11,162 nucleotides of DNA from Thermoplasmatales archaeon. GTDB lineage: Archaea > Thermoplasmatota > E2 > DHVEG-1. The notes beneath the pieces were generated by a model. That model searched no databases. It saw only the letters and a program-made list of their open reading frames with translations, and was not told the DNA's origin. The position numbers and the translations under genes were made by a program. Positions 1 to 7,000 of this stretch are shown piece by piece. Each line of letters opens with the position of its first letter. The first letter of the stretch is position 1. The stretch is taken from contig JAGMDE010000068.1 of NCBI GenBank assembly GCA_023128855.1, forward strand, positions 1 through 11,162, written 5' to 3'.

Positions 1-1
1 A

Positions 2-1063
2 AAGCGATCCCTGGAAGATATTCCTTCAGCAGATATTTGTGTAGAGGGAGAAGGAGATTTGGTTATAAAAGATATTGCTAAATCGTTAGAATTTGGAAGG
101 AAAAATCTATCCGAAATAGAAGGAGTATATTATCGAGAAAACAATAATATAAAAGCGGGTAGACCACATAAGATAATAAAGGACCTAGATTCAATACCAT
201 TTCCTGCTCGTCATCTAGTCGATAAGTATAACTATGGAATGATAAACAATAAATATGTGTTCAAACCAAAATTAACATCTATGGTATCAAGTAGAGGATG
301 TCCCTTTAACTGCCGGTTCTGTTCACGAAATGCTCCTGTATATAAAACATATAGACAGAGATCAGCTGAAAATGTTGTAAAAGAAATGCTAGAGATAAAC
401 AATAAATACAAAACACTGTGTATAGTCGATGATAACTTTCTTGCAGATAAAAAACGGGCTAACAAGATAATGGATAGCCTTATTGAAGAAGGAACAGATC
501 TTGATTTACTAATTTTGGGAGCTCGGGTTGATTCAGCAGATAGAGAATTATATAAGAAAATGAAAAAAGCAGGTGTTAAATCTATGGGGTTTGGTATTGA
601 ATCAGGTAATCAAGATGTCCTTGATTATTATAATAAGAGGATAACACTAGATCAGATTAGGAAAGCAGTTAATTTAAGCCGTGAAATGAATTTTATAACT
701 CACGGAAATTTTATACTTGGTGCTCCATTTGAAACGGAGAAACATTTTGAAGAAACCATAAAATTTGCCTGTTCCTTACCTCTTGATATCGTGCTTTTTA
801 ATCCTTTAGCATATGTGTATGGTTCCGATTTATGGGATGAAGCTATTCAGAAGGGTATTACCCCTAAAGACGGTGGTTATACTATTGGGCCAGAGGCACG
901 AAAAAAATTGGGAAATTTTACTTTTGAAGAACTTTTAGAATTTTGTCAAAAAGCTGTGAAAAGGTTTTATTTAAGACCAAATTACATAATAGATCAATTG
1001 ATCATATCCATTAAGAGGAAAAATTTCAGACTTATAAGAACAGGATTAAATAACTTGTTATAA
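2..1063 (+). CDS. Cobalamin-binding-type radical SAM protein, 5' part outside the window
   Basis: The visible 353 residues carry a radical SAM core. The cluster-binding motif CxxxCxxC (sequence CPFNCRFC, cysteines at visible residues 100, 104 and 107) is followed by the GFGIESG strand and a GNFILGAPFET stretch typical of the family. The frame is open to the left edge. The residues before the TTG at 59 include DICVEGEGD, which matches the end of a B12-binding domain in BchE/P-methylase-type enzymes, where a 'GEGE' turn precedes the linker to the radical SAM barrel. So the TTG at 59 is not the true start and the gene begins upstream. Members methylate or rearrange unreactive carbons, often in lipids, cofactors or peptides; the substrate cannot be read here. 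The C-terminal tail (FYLRP, then a basic amphipathic stretch) is also usual for the family. It converges on the NAC gene with a 47-nt gap. The family call is firm; the function is open. Confidence 0.88.
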   Translation, partial: KRSLEDIPSADICVEGEGDLVIKDIAKSLEFGRKNLSEIEGVYYRENNNIKAGRPHKIIKDLDSIPFPARHLVDKYNYGMINNKYVFKPKLTSMVSSRGCPFNCRFCSRNAPVYKTYRQRSAENVVKEMLEINNKYKTLCIVDDNFLADKKRANKIMDSLIEEGTDLDLLILGARVDSADRELYKKMKKAGVKSMGFGIESGNQDVLDYYNKRITLDQIRKAVNLSREMNFITHGNFILGAPFETEKHFEETIKFACSLPLDIVLFNPLAYVYGSDLWDEAIQKGITPKDGGYTIGPEARKKLGNFTFEELLEFCQKAVKRFYLRPNYIIDQLIISIKRKNFRLIRTGLNNLL

Positions 1064-1096
1064 TATTATATCTTCCAAATATCTATAGATAGTTAT

Positions 1097-1104
1097 AAAA
1101 AAAA
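1097..1104 (-). terminator. T-rich terminator of the NAC gene
   Basis: Eight consecutive A on the plus strand read as T8 on the minus strand, starting 6 nt after the NAC stop codon. Oligo-T runs without a strong hairpin are the usual archaeal intrinsic terminator. A perfect 10-bp palindrome (ATCTATAGAT, 1081-1090) lies just beyond it but is too short to call a hairpin terminator. Confidence 0.5.
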
Positions 1105-1110
1105 TTTAGT

Positions 1111-1449
1111 TCATTCTGAGAGTTTCAAAATCGCTTCAGCGATATCTCCTTTTGTTTCCTTTAGTGCTTTTTTAGCTTCTGCTTTTGATTTGCCAGTTTG
1201 TTCTGCAACTAGATCTATATCTCCTTGCGGGATTTCTTCTTCAAGTTGTTTGATTTGTGCTTTTCCTGTGACCTGATAGGTTTTTTGCCCCTGGGCATCC
1301 ATTATTGTTACTTCTGCATCACTGATAATATATTCTTTAGTATCAGTTTGAATTATCACTTTTTTTACATTTTCAATTTCTTTGACGTTAATGCCGAGTC
1401 TTTTCATCATTTGGTTCATCTGTCTAGGATTCATACGTCCAGGCATCAT
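1111..1449 (-). CDS. nac: Archaeal nascent polypeptide-associated complex protein (aNAC)
   Basis: A protein of 112 residues, the normal length for archaeal NAC, which acts as a homodimer at the ribosome exit and contacts emerging chains. The N-terminus (MMPGRMNPRQMNQMMKRLGI) is the conserved Met-rich archaeal NAC leader. Residues about 20-65 form the NAC beta-sandwich, with alternating strands such as VKKVIIQT and YQVTGKAQI. Residues about 75-112 form the UBA domain, ending in the GDIAEAILKLSE helix. The start is the first of two adjacent ATGs; a GGAGG (1463-1459 read on the minus strand) lies 9 nt before it, and the second ATG would lie 12 nt away. The gene is divergent from the Nnr gene and shares a short promoter region with it. 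Confidence 0.96.
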   Translation of the reverse strand: MMPGRMNPRQMNQMMKRLGINVKEIENVKKVIIQTDTKEYIISDAEVTIMDAQGQKTYQVTGKAQIKQLEEEIPQGDIDLVAEQTGKSKAEAKKALKETKGDIAEAILKLSE

Positions 1450-1483
1450 ATTAAGATTCCTCCAAATATCCTTGGTTTCGAAG

Positions 1484-1492
1484 CATATATAG
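1484..1492. promoter_or_regulatory. Near-symmetrical TATA box serving divergent NAC and Nnr genes
   Basis: The stretch CATATATAG, with core ATATATA at 1485-1491, is almost identical on both strands and is the only TATA-like element in the 68-nt gap between the divergent genes. Its centre lies 30 nt before the Nnr ATG, which predicts transcription starting within a few nt of that codon. On the minus strand a start about 22-26 nt away falls just before the NAC SD. Shared use is inferred from spacing. Confidence 0.5.
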
Positions 1493-1517
1493 ATAACTTG
1501 TTGTTTAACATTTTGGT

Positions 1518-3029
1518 ATGGTATCAGGTAAAGAAATCAAGGCTCTTGACAAAAATGCAGAATTCTATGGAATTCCAACAATTAAATTGATGGAGAATGC
1601 AGGCAAAGGAATTGCAGATTTTATAATTAAAGAATTAAAACCAAAAAATAAAGGAATATTATTTTTCTGTGGAACTGGAAACAATGGGGGAGACGGCTTT
1701 GTCGCAGCTAGACATCTATCTAATAAATGCAATGTTACAGTTTTTTTAACTGGTAAAAAAAATGAAGTAAAAACAGATATTTCAAAAATAAATTTTCAAA
1801 AGTTAAAAAACATAAAAATTTACGATATCAGTTCATTAAACAAAATAGATGAATTAATCTCAAAAAATTATGTAATTGTTGACTCAATGCTAGGAATAGG
1901 TTTATCTGGGAATTTAAGAGAACCATACTTGACTATAGTGAATAAGATCAAAGCAGTAAAAAACAAAATAATCATTTCAGTTGATGTTCCTACTGGACTT
2001 GGAACAAACAATACAATAAAACCAGATTATACTATTACCTTCCATGATATTAAAACTGGAATGAATAAAGAAAACAGTGGAGACATTAGAATGGTTGATA
2101 TAGGAATACCAAAAAAAGCGGTAGAGTATGTAGGACCTGGGGAATTATCGACATATTATCCCAAACCAAAAAAAGACTCGCATAAAGGAGAAAATGGGAG
2201 ATTATTAATTGTAGGCGGTGGTCCTTATTATGGGGCTCCTGCTCTTTCAAGTTTTGCAGCTCAAAGAACAGGTATCGATCTTGTTTTTGTAGCAACTCCT
2301 AAAAAAGTTGCAAGAGCAATTACTTCTTATTCACCTTTATTAATAAAACCTGTTCGCCTTGCAAAAGATGTTGCAAAACTTTCACCTACACTTATTGTAA
2401 AGGAACTAAGTGATGAAAATTATCTTGTAAGTGATGATGTAAAAATTGTAGAATCACTAATTAATAAAGTTGACACTTTGTTAATTGGTCCAGGCTTAGG
2501 TTCAGAGGTTAGTACACAGAAAGCTGTTGAAAAAATAATCACTCTTTTTGTAAAAAACAAAAAATCAATTGTTATAGATGCCGATGCAATAAAAGTAATA
2601 GGAAAGAAACCTGATTTACTAAAAAATTCACAAACAGTGATAACTCCGCATACCGGCGAATTTAAAGAACTAACAGGTGTCAAATTATCAAATAATTTAG
2701 ATGAGCGAAAGAAAAATGTTGAAAAATGGGCTAAGAAGTTAGGAGTAACAATACTCCTGAAAGGACCAATTGACATAGTTAGCAATGGGCAAGAAACAAA
2801 ACTAAATGACATTCACAACGAGTCCATGACAGTAGGGGGAACTGGGGATGTACTTGCTGGGATTATTGGTGCCTTATTATCCAAGGGTGTAGAGCCTTTT
2901 AATGCTGCAAGAGCTGGAATTTTCATAAATGGAGCCGCGGGTAATTTAGCATTTAAAAAATGTTCATACGGACTAATTGCAACAGATTTAATAGAAGAGA
3001 TACCTGAGGTTTTAAAAAAATATTTATGA
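1518..3029 (+). CDS. nnr: Bifunctional NAD(P)H-hydrate epimerase / ADP-dependent NAD(P)HX dehydratase
   Basis: Repairs hydrated NADH and NADPH: the N-terminal half interconverts the R and S epimers, and the C-terminal half dehydrates the S form using ADP. Its 503 residues are normal for the fused enzyme. Epimerase (YjeF_N) signs are LMENAG near residue 24, GTGNNGGDG at 52-60, DSMLGIGLSG near 122 and VDVPTG at 155-160. Dehydratase (ribokinase-like) signs are KGENGRLLIVGGG near 213-225, GPGLG at 324-328, DADA at 354-357, TPHTGE at 376-381 and GGTGDVLAG at 440-448, whose Asp444 is the expected catalytic base. No motif looks broken. The ATG at 1518 starts the usual 'xxEIKALDKNAE' leader. No SD precedes it, and the TATA spacing suggests a leaderless mRNA. 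The phosphoesterase gene follows after 20 nt, probably in the same transcript. Confidence 0.95.
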   Translation: MVSGKEIKALDKNAEFYGIPTIKLMENAGKGIADFIIKELKPKNKGILFFCGTGNNGGDGFVAARHLSNKCNVTVFLTGKKNEVKTDISKINFQKLKNIKIYDISSLNKIDELISKNYVIVDSMLGIGLSGNLREPYLTIVNKIKAVKNKIIISVDVPTGLGTNNTIKPDYTITFHDIKTGMNKENSGDIRMVDIGIPKKAVEYVGPGELSTYYPKPKKDSHKGENGRLLIVGGGPYYGAPALSSFAAQRTGIDLVFVATPKKVARAITSYSPLLIKPVRLAKDVAKLSPTLIVKELSDENYLVSDDVKIVESLINKVDTLLIGPGLGSEVSTQKAVEKIITLFVKNKKSIVIDADAIKVIGKKPDLLKNSQTVITPHTGEFKELTGVKLSNNLDERKKNVEKWAKKLGVTILLKGPIDIVSNGQETKLNDIHNESMTVGGTGDVLAGIIGALLSKGVEPFNAARAGIFINGAAGNLAFKKCSYGLIATDLIEEIPEVLKKYL

Positions 3030-3049
3030 ACTATTGACTGGAGCTAAAT

Positions 3050-3793
3050 ATGGATCTTTCTGATATACAACCAATACTCAATGAACCAGTGCTTTTCATA
3101 AAAAATAAACAAATTCTAGTTGTCGCAGATTTACATTTAGGAATTGAAAGCCAGCTTAGAGAACAAGGAGTCCATACTTCGTCACAGGCGCAAAAAATGA
3201 TAGATCATCTTCTATCGATTTGTAAAAAATACAAACCAAAAGAAATAATTTTATTGGGGGACATCAAGCATAATATCCCTTCTGCAACGATTCAGGAAAG
3301 AAGAGATGTAAGTAGCTTTCTAAGATTAATTAAGGAATATGGAACAATTCATATTATACCTGGCAACCATGATGGTTTTATAAAAAAACTGTCACCGGAT
3401 GAAATAATAGTTCATCTGTCAGATGGTTTCATTATTGAAAACATTGGTTTTGTACATGGTCACAGGTGGCCTAATGAAGATATAATGAGATGCGAACAAA
3501 TCATCATGGGGCATACACATCCTACTGTGATGTTTAGAGATAGACTCGAATATAAAACATTTGAACCATGTTGGGTTAGAGGATCATTTTTAAAGGATAA
3601 ATTGAAAGAAAAATATCCTAACTCCATAAATCCTGAGATATTAATAGTACCCGCCTTTAATCCTTTATGTGGCGGTATTGCAGCTAATCAAGAGGGTGTA
3701 ACAGGTCCATTGGGGAAGATAATAGATATTAAAAAAGCACGGATTTATTTGATTGATGGAACATCATTAGGGTTAGTCAAAGATATCGGCTAA
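3050..3793 (+). CDS. Calcineurin-like metallophosphoesterase, COG1407 / PdeM-like
   Basis: A 247-residue phosphoesterase with the full dinuclear metal set: DLH (Asp27, His29), GDIKH (70-74), GNHD (105-108), HGH (136-138) and GHTH (154-157). The short DLHLG N-terminus, the CWVRG segment (174-178) and the PAFNPLCGG segment (201-209) fit the archaeal COG1407 group, related to the phosphoesterase of the bacterial ligase-associated DNA damage cluster. Such enzymes cleave phosphodiesters; whether this one acts on DNA, RNA or a nucleotide is not visible. The ATG at 3050 has GGAG at 3040-3043, 6 nt upstream. It follows nnr closely. Lhr lies downstream past one small gene, and Lhr is the usual partner of this family in bacteria, so a role in nucleic-acid repair is a reasonable inference. 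Confidence 0.9.
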   Translation: MDLSDIQPILNEPVLFIKNKQILVVADLHLGIESQLREQGVHTSSQAQKMIDHLLSICKKYKPKEIILLGDIKHNIPSATIQERRDVSSFLRLIKEYGTIHIIPGNHDGFIKKLSPDEIIVHLSDGFIIENIGFVHGHRWPNEDIMRCEQIIMGHTHPTVMFRDRLEYKTFEPCWVRGSFLKDKLKEKYPNSINPEILIVPAFNPLCGGIAANQEGVTGPLGKIIDIKKARIYLIDGTSLGLVKDIG

Positions 3794-3804
3794 ATCAAGT
3801 TAAG

Positions 3805-3812
3805 CTTAAATA
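3805..3812 (+). promoter_or_regulatory. TATA box for the small membrane-protein gene
   Basis: CTTAAATA, in the context AAGCTTAAATACC, is a good match to an archaeal TATA box. It lies about 46-53 nt before the ATG at 3858 and predicts a start near 3831-3836 with a leader of roughly 25 nt. Confidence 0.5.
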
Positions 3813-3857
3813 CCTGTTCTTAATAACGGCAATAAATTATTAAAAATGTGATTTACC

Positions 3858-4034
3858 ATGGAAATAAATATTTCAAAAACAGTTTGGAAATTCCTTACAA
3901 TGTTCCTATTATTAATATTGCCTTTATTAATCGTTCTTTTAGGAGCAGTTTTTAACATCCTGATTGCATGGTATTACATTTTAGCTGTAACCTGGTTTGG
4001 TATGGGCGTTATTTTTTATGGTGTGACAAATTAG
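3858..4034 (+). CDS. Small two-helix membrane protein, 58 residues, function unknown
   Basis: The open frame ATG 3858 to TAG 4032-4034 encodes 58 residues with two hydrophobic stretches. The first runs about residues 13-35 (FLTMFLLLILPLLIVLLGAV and beyond) and the second about 37-55 (WYYILAVTWFGMGVIFYGV); a short polar N-terminus (MEINISKTVWK) precedes them. It fills the otherwise empty 280-nt gap between the phosphoesterase and Lhr, has a good TATA box at a sensible distance, and ends 39 nt before the Lhr start. Only a weak SD-like GTGAT (about 3848-3852) precedes the ATG. I do not recognise the family. Possible roles include a membrane anchor or accessory for a neighbour, but no residue shows this. 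It could be a chance frame in AT-rich DNA; the promoter and the clean two-helix pattern argue against that. Confidence 0.6.
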   Translation: MEINISKTVWKFLTMFLLLILPLLIVLLGAVFNILIAWYYILAVTWFGMGVIFYGVTN

Positions 4035-4042
4035 CCAAAATT

Positions 4043-4050
4043 CTAAATAT
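4043..4050 (+). promoter_or_regulatory. Candidate TATA box giving a leaderless Lhr transcript
   Basis: CTAAATAT is centred about 27 nt before the Lhr ATG at 4074, so transcription would begin at or next to the start codon. The bases before that ATG contain no SD, which agrees with leaderless initiation. Read-through from the small upstream gene is also possible. Confidence 0.4.
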
Positions 4051-4073
4051 TAGACAGTATTGCACCAAACAGA

Positions 4074-6920
4074 ATGACTTCAGTTTTCTCTACTTTAAAT
4101 CCAGAAATTCAAAACCTTCTCATTAGTAGAAATATTAAACAGCCTACTGAGCCTCAGATTAAAGCAATCTCTCCTATATTGAATGGAGAAAACGTTCTTT
4201 TAATAGCACCAACAGGACTTGGAAAAACAGAGTCTGCACTTTTACCAATTTTTCATAATTTTTTAAAAGAAAGATCTCCTAAACAGGATAAAGAAAGCAA
4301 GGGAATTTCTATTCTTTATATTACCCCTCTTCGAGCTTTAAATAGAGATATGCTCAGAAGAACCATCGAATGGGGTAAAGAACTTGGAATAGAAATAGCG
4401 GTTAGGCATGGAGATACTTCACAGAGTGAAAGAACCCGCCAGTCAAGAAAGCCTCCAGATATGCTTATCACGACGCCTGAAACTTTTCAGATATTATTTA
4501 TTGGTAAAAGATTAAGAAGACATATTGCAAGTGTTAAATGGGTTATAGTCGATGAAATACATGAATTGGCTAATGCTGAGCGAGGTGCGCAACTTGCAGT
4601 CGGCTTGGAGCGATTGTTTGAATTAACAACTGGAAAAGGTCATAGTTTTCAAAGAGTTGGGCTATCTGCAACTGTTGGTTCGCCTGATGAGGTAGCACGT
4701 TATCTTGGCGGTATTGAAAATGATAAATTCAGAGATGTTACTGTTCTTGAGGTTGATGTCACGAAACATATCGATATTAAAGTCGAGCTTCCATCGATTA
4801 AAAAAAGTGACTACCCAATTGCTAATCGACTCAAAATTGAGCCAATGTCCTTCGCATCTCTAAGGAGATGTAAAGAATTAATTGATGACCATGTTTCAAC
4901 GCTTCTTTTCATTAATACAAGAGATGGTGCAGAAATTCTAGGCGCCCGATTTCACCAATGGGCTGATGATTTATCTATAGATGTACATCATGGTTCATTA
5001 TCTAAGATATCTAGGATAGAGTCGGAAGATAATTTTAAAAATGGCAATTTGAAATCATTGATTTGTACATCTTCATTAGAATTAGGGATAGATGTTGGTA
5101 ATACAGATTTTGTTTTGCAGTACAACTCACCTAGAGAGGTTAAAAGAATTTTACAGCGTGTTGGAAGATCTGGCCATAGTATAGGCAAAACCTCAAAGGG
5201 TATGATATTGGCAACAACACCTGAAGATCTATCTGAGAGCCTTGTAATTGCAAGACGGGCTTTAAAAGGTAAAATAGAGCCATCGGAGGTAAGACAAAAT
5301 CCACTATCAGTATTAACAAATCAAATCATATCAATTACTTTAGAATATGGAAAGATAAAGCCTGATAAAATCTACAATGTGGTAAAAAGATCATATACTT
5401 TTCATAAATTGAATCGTAAGATATTCAACAAGATCTTAGAACAACTTAGAATTCAACGAAGCATATGGCTAAGTGAAGATAATATAATTTTTAAAAGAAC
5501 GAATTCAAGACATTATTTTCTTGACAACATTTCTATGATTCCTGATGAAGTAACATATGTAGCTGTAGATATAAGCTCAAGAAAGAGAATCGGGAAACTT
5601 GACGAAAGCTTTGTTTTAAATTATGGATTTGAGGGAGCAAAATTCATATTGAGTGGCAGATCTTGGACGATTGTAAAACGAGAGGATGATGAGATACTTG
5701 TAACTCAATCAAAAGAAATTGGTAATGCACCTGCGTGGGCTGGTGAAGATATCCCTGTACCGTTTAATGTGGCTAGAGAAGTTGGTAAACTTAGAAGGCT
5801 TATTGCAAATGGTGAAGAGTTCAAAGACTATCCTTGTAATAAAAAAACATTTGATAAAATAATTAAACAAATAGAGAACCAGAAAAGACAAGGATTCAAA
5901 GTTCCAGATGATAAAACAATTACACTTGATGTTGAAGATAAAACCATAGTGATAAACGCATGTTTTGGAACAAAGGTAAACGAAACACTTGGTAGATTAA
6001 TCTCAGCAATGCTTGCACAATCGATAGGTGAAAGCGTTGGAATAAATAGTGATTCTTACAGGATAAATCTTGAACTTCCTGGAAGAATTTCGGTTGAAAA
6101 AATAAAAAATATCCTATTAACTGTTAAGCCAGAATCACTTGAATATCTTATAGAAACGATATTGAAAAATTCAACTTATATACGATATCAACTCGTACAT
6201 GTGGCTAGAAAATTTGGGGCGATAAAGAAGGATTTTGATTACAAAAATGTCGGAGCAAGAAAGTTGTTCACACTTTTTGAAAATTCTCTAATATTCGATG
6301 AGGCTATTGATAAAATTATTTGGGAAAGAATGGATGTTGAAAATACTCAAAAAATCCTAAATGAGATACAAAACAAAGAAATAGAAATCCATACCCAAAG
6401 GCTTTCACCTATTGCTCTTGCAGGATTTGAAACTATAAGAGGACTCATGGTCCCTCAGCGTGCGGATAGATCTATTCTTATGGCTTTGAAAAAACGGTTG
6501 GAAGATACAGATATAACTCTTGTTTGTACAAATTGTAATAATAGGTGGAATACCTCTGTTAGAAGGACAGATGATAAACCAAAATGTTCTAAATGTGGAG
6601 CTATAAAAATTGCTGTTTTACGTAGGCATAATAGAGATCTAGCTAAGATTCTTACAAAAAAAGATAGAACGAAAGAGGAAAATAAGGAGGCAAAAAGACT
6701 TCATAAAAATGCGAGTTTGGTTTTGAGTTATGGTAAACTTGCTCTTTTATCATTAGTTGGGCGAGGTATAGGCCCTGATACTGCTGCCAGGCTCCTTAGA
6801 AGATATAATAATATGGCTCAGCTAAAAAATTCAGAGGAATTACAAATTAAATTTTTAAGAGATATGCTAAAAGCTGAACTAACCTATGCTAGAACAAGAG
6901 GATTTTGGGATAATAACTAA
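4074..6920 (+). CDS. lhr: Lhr-type DEXH-box ATP-dependent helicase with C-terminal zinc ribbon
   Basis: A superfamily 2 helicase of 948 residues that translocates on nucleic acid and unwinds duplexes in repair or RNA metabolism. Helicase motifs are all present: Q-motif region PTEPQIKAI (24-32), Walker A APTGLGKT (45-52), TPLRALNRD (84-92), TTPETFQ (133-139), DEIH (160-163), SAT (198-200), FINTRDGAE (279-287), HHGSLS (305-310), TSSLELGIDVG (332-342) and QRVGRSGH (361-368). The middle part matches the winged-helix and Lhr-core region. Near the C-terminus, cysteines 818, 821, 838 and 841 form a CxxC...CxxC zinc ribbon, followed by a basic linker and a helix-hairpin-helix-like stretch (GRGIGPDTAARLL). 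The ATG at 4074 starts the usual Lhr N-terminus and has no SD. The phosphoesterase upstream suggests a repair link. I did not try to decide between the aLhr1 and aLhr2 subgroups. Confidence 0.95.
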   Translation: MTSVFSTLNPEIQNLLISRNIKQPTEPQIKAISPILNGENVLLIAPTGLGKTESALLPIFHNFLKERSPKQDKESKGISILYITPLRALNRDMLRRTIEWGKELGIEIAVRHGDTSQSERTRQSRKPPDMLITTPETFQILFIGKRLRRHIASVKWVIVDEIHELANAERGAQLAVGLERLFELTTGKGHSFQRVGLSATVGSPDEVARYLGGIENDKFRDVTVLEVDVTKHIDIKVELPSIKKSDYPIANRLKIEPMSFASLRRCKELIDDHVSTLLFINTRDGAEILGARFHQWADDLSIDVHHGSLSKISRIESEDNFKNGNLKSLICTSSLELGIDVGNTDFVLQYNSPREVKRILQRVGRSGHSIGKTSKGMILATTPEDLSESLVIARRALKGKIEPSEVRQNPLSVLTNQIISITLEYGKIKPDKIYNVVKRSYTFHKLNRKIFNKILEQLRIQRSIWLSEDNIIFKRTNSRHYFLDNISMIPDEVTYVAVDISSRKRIGKLDESFVLNYGFEGAKFILSGRSWTIVKREDDEILVTQSKEIGNAPAWAGEDIPVPFNVAREVGKLRRLIANGEEFKDYPCNKKTFDKIIKQIENQKRQGFKVPDDKTITLDVEDKTIVINACFGTKVNETLGRLISAMLAQSIGESVGINSDSYRINLELPGRISVEKIKNILLTVKPESLEYLIETILKNSTYIRYQLVHVARKFGAIKKDFDYKNVGARKLFTLFENSLIFDEAIDKIIWERMDVENTQKILNEIQNKEIEIHTQRLSPIALAGFETIRGLMVPQRADRSILMALKKRLEDTDITLVCTNCNNRWNTSVRRTDDKPKCSKCGAIKIAVLRRHNRDLAKILTKKDRTKEENKEAKRLHKNASLVLSYGKLALLSLVGRGIGPDTAARLLRRYNNMAQLKNSEELQIKFLRDMLKAELTYARTRGFWDNN

Positions 6921-6929
6921 TTTTCTTTT
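6921..6929 (+). terminator. T-rich stretch directly after the Lhr stop
   Basis: TTTTCTTTT follows the TAA at 6918-6920 without a gap. It has the form of an archaeal oligo-T terminator, and it also runs into the TATA-like TTTAAATA at 6927-6934. Confidence 0.4.
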
Positions 6930-6934
6930 AAATA
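6927..6934 (+). promoter_or_regulatory. Candidate TATA box for the triple-repeat protein gene
   Basis: TTTAAATA is a textbook archaeal TATA sequence. It would give a start near 6957 and a leader of about 45 nt. A second candidate, CTATAAAAT near 6949-6957, would give a leader of about 20 nt. I cannot decide between them from sequence alone. Confidence 0.4.
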
Positions 6935-7000
6935 AGAAGTTTTAAAACTATAAAATGCATTGTAAATTAGACAAATTAGTATTTAAAGAGCGGAGTGTGG

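Noticed and set aside
1081..1090. Perfect palindrome ATCTATAGAT between convergent genes
   Set aside because: Ten AT-rich bases with no spacer are expected by chance and cannot form a useful hairpin.
1225..1590. Plus-strand open frame of 121 codons across the NAC gene and the Nnr start
   Set aside because: It is antisense to the clear NAC gene, Phe/Cys/His-rich in a way typical of a reverse-frame shadow, and overlaps the Nnr start.
6995..7000. GTG start two codons before the ATG of the repeat protein
   Set aside because: The GTG overlaps the GGAG of the SD, so a ribosome could not use it; the ATG at 7001 has correct spacing.
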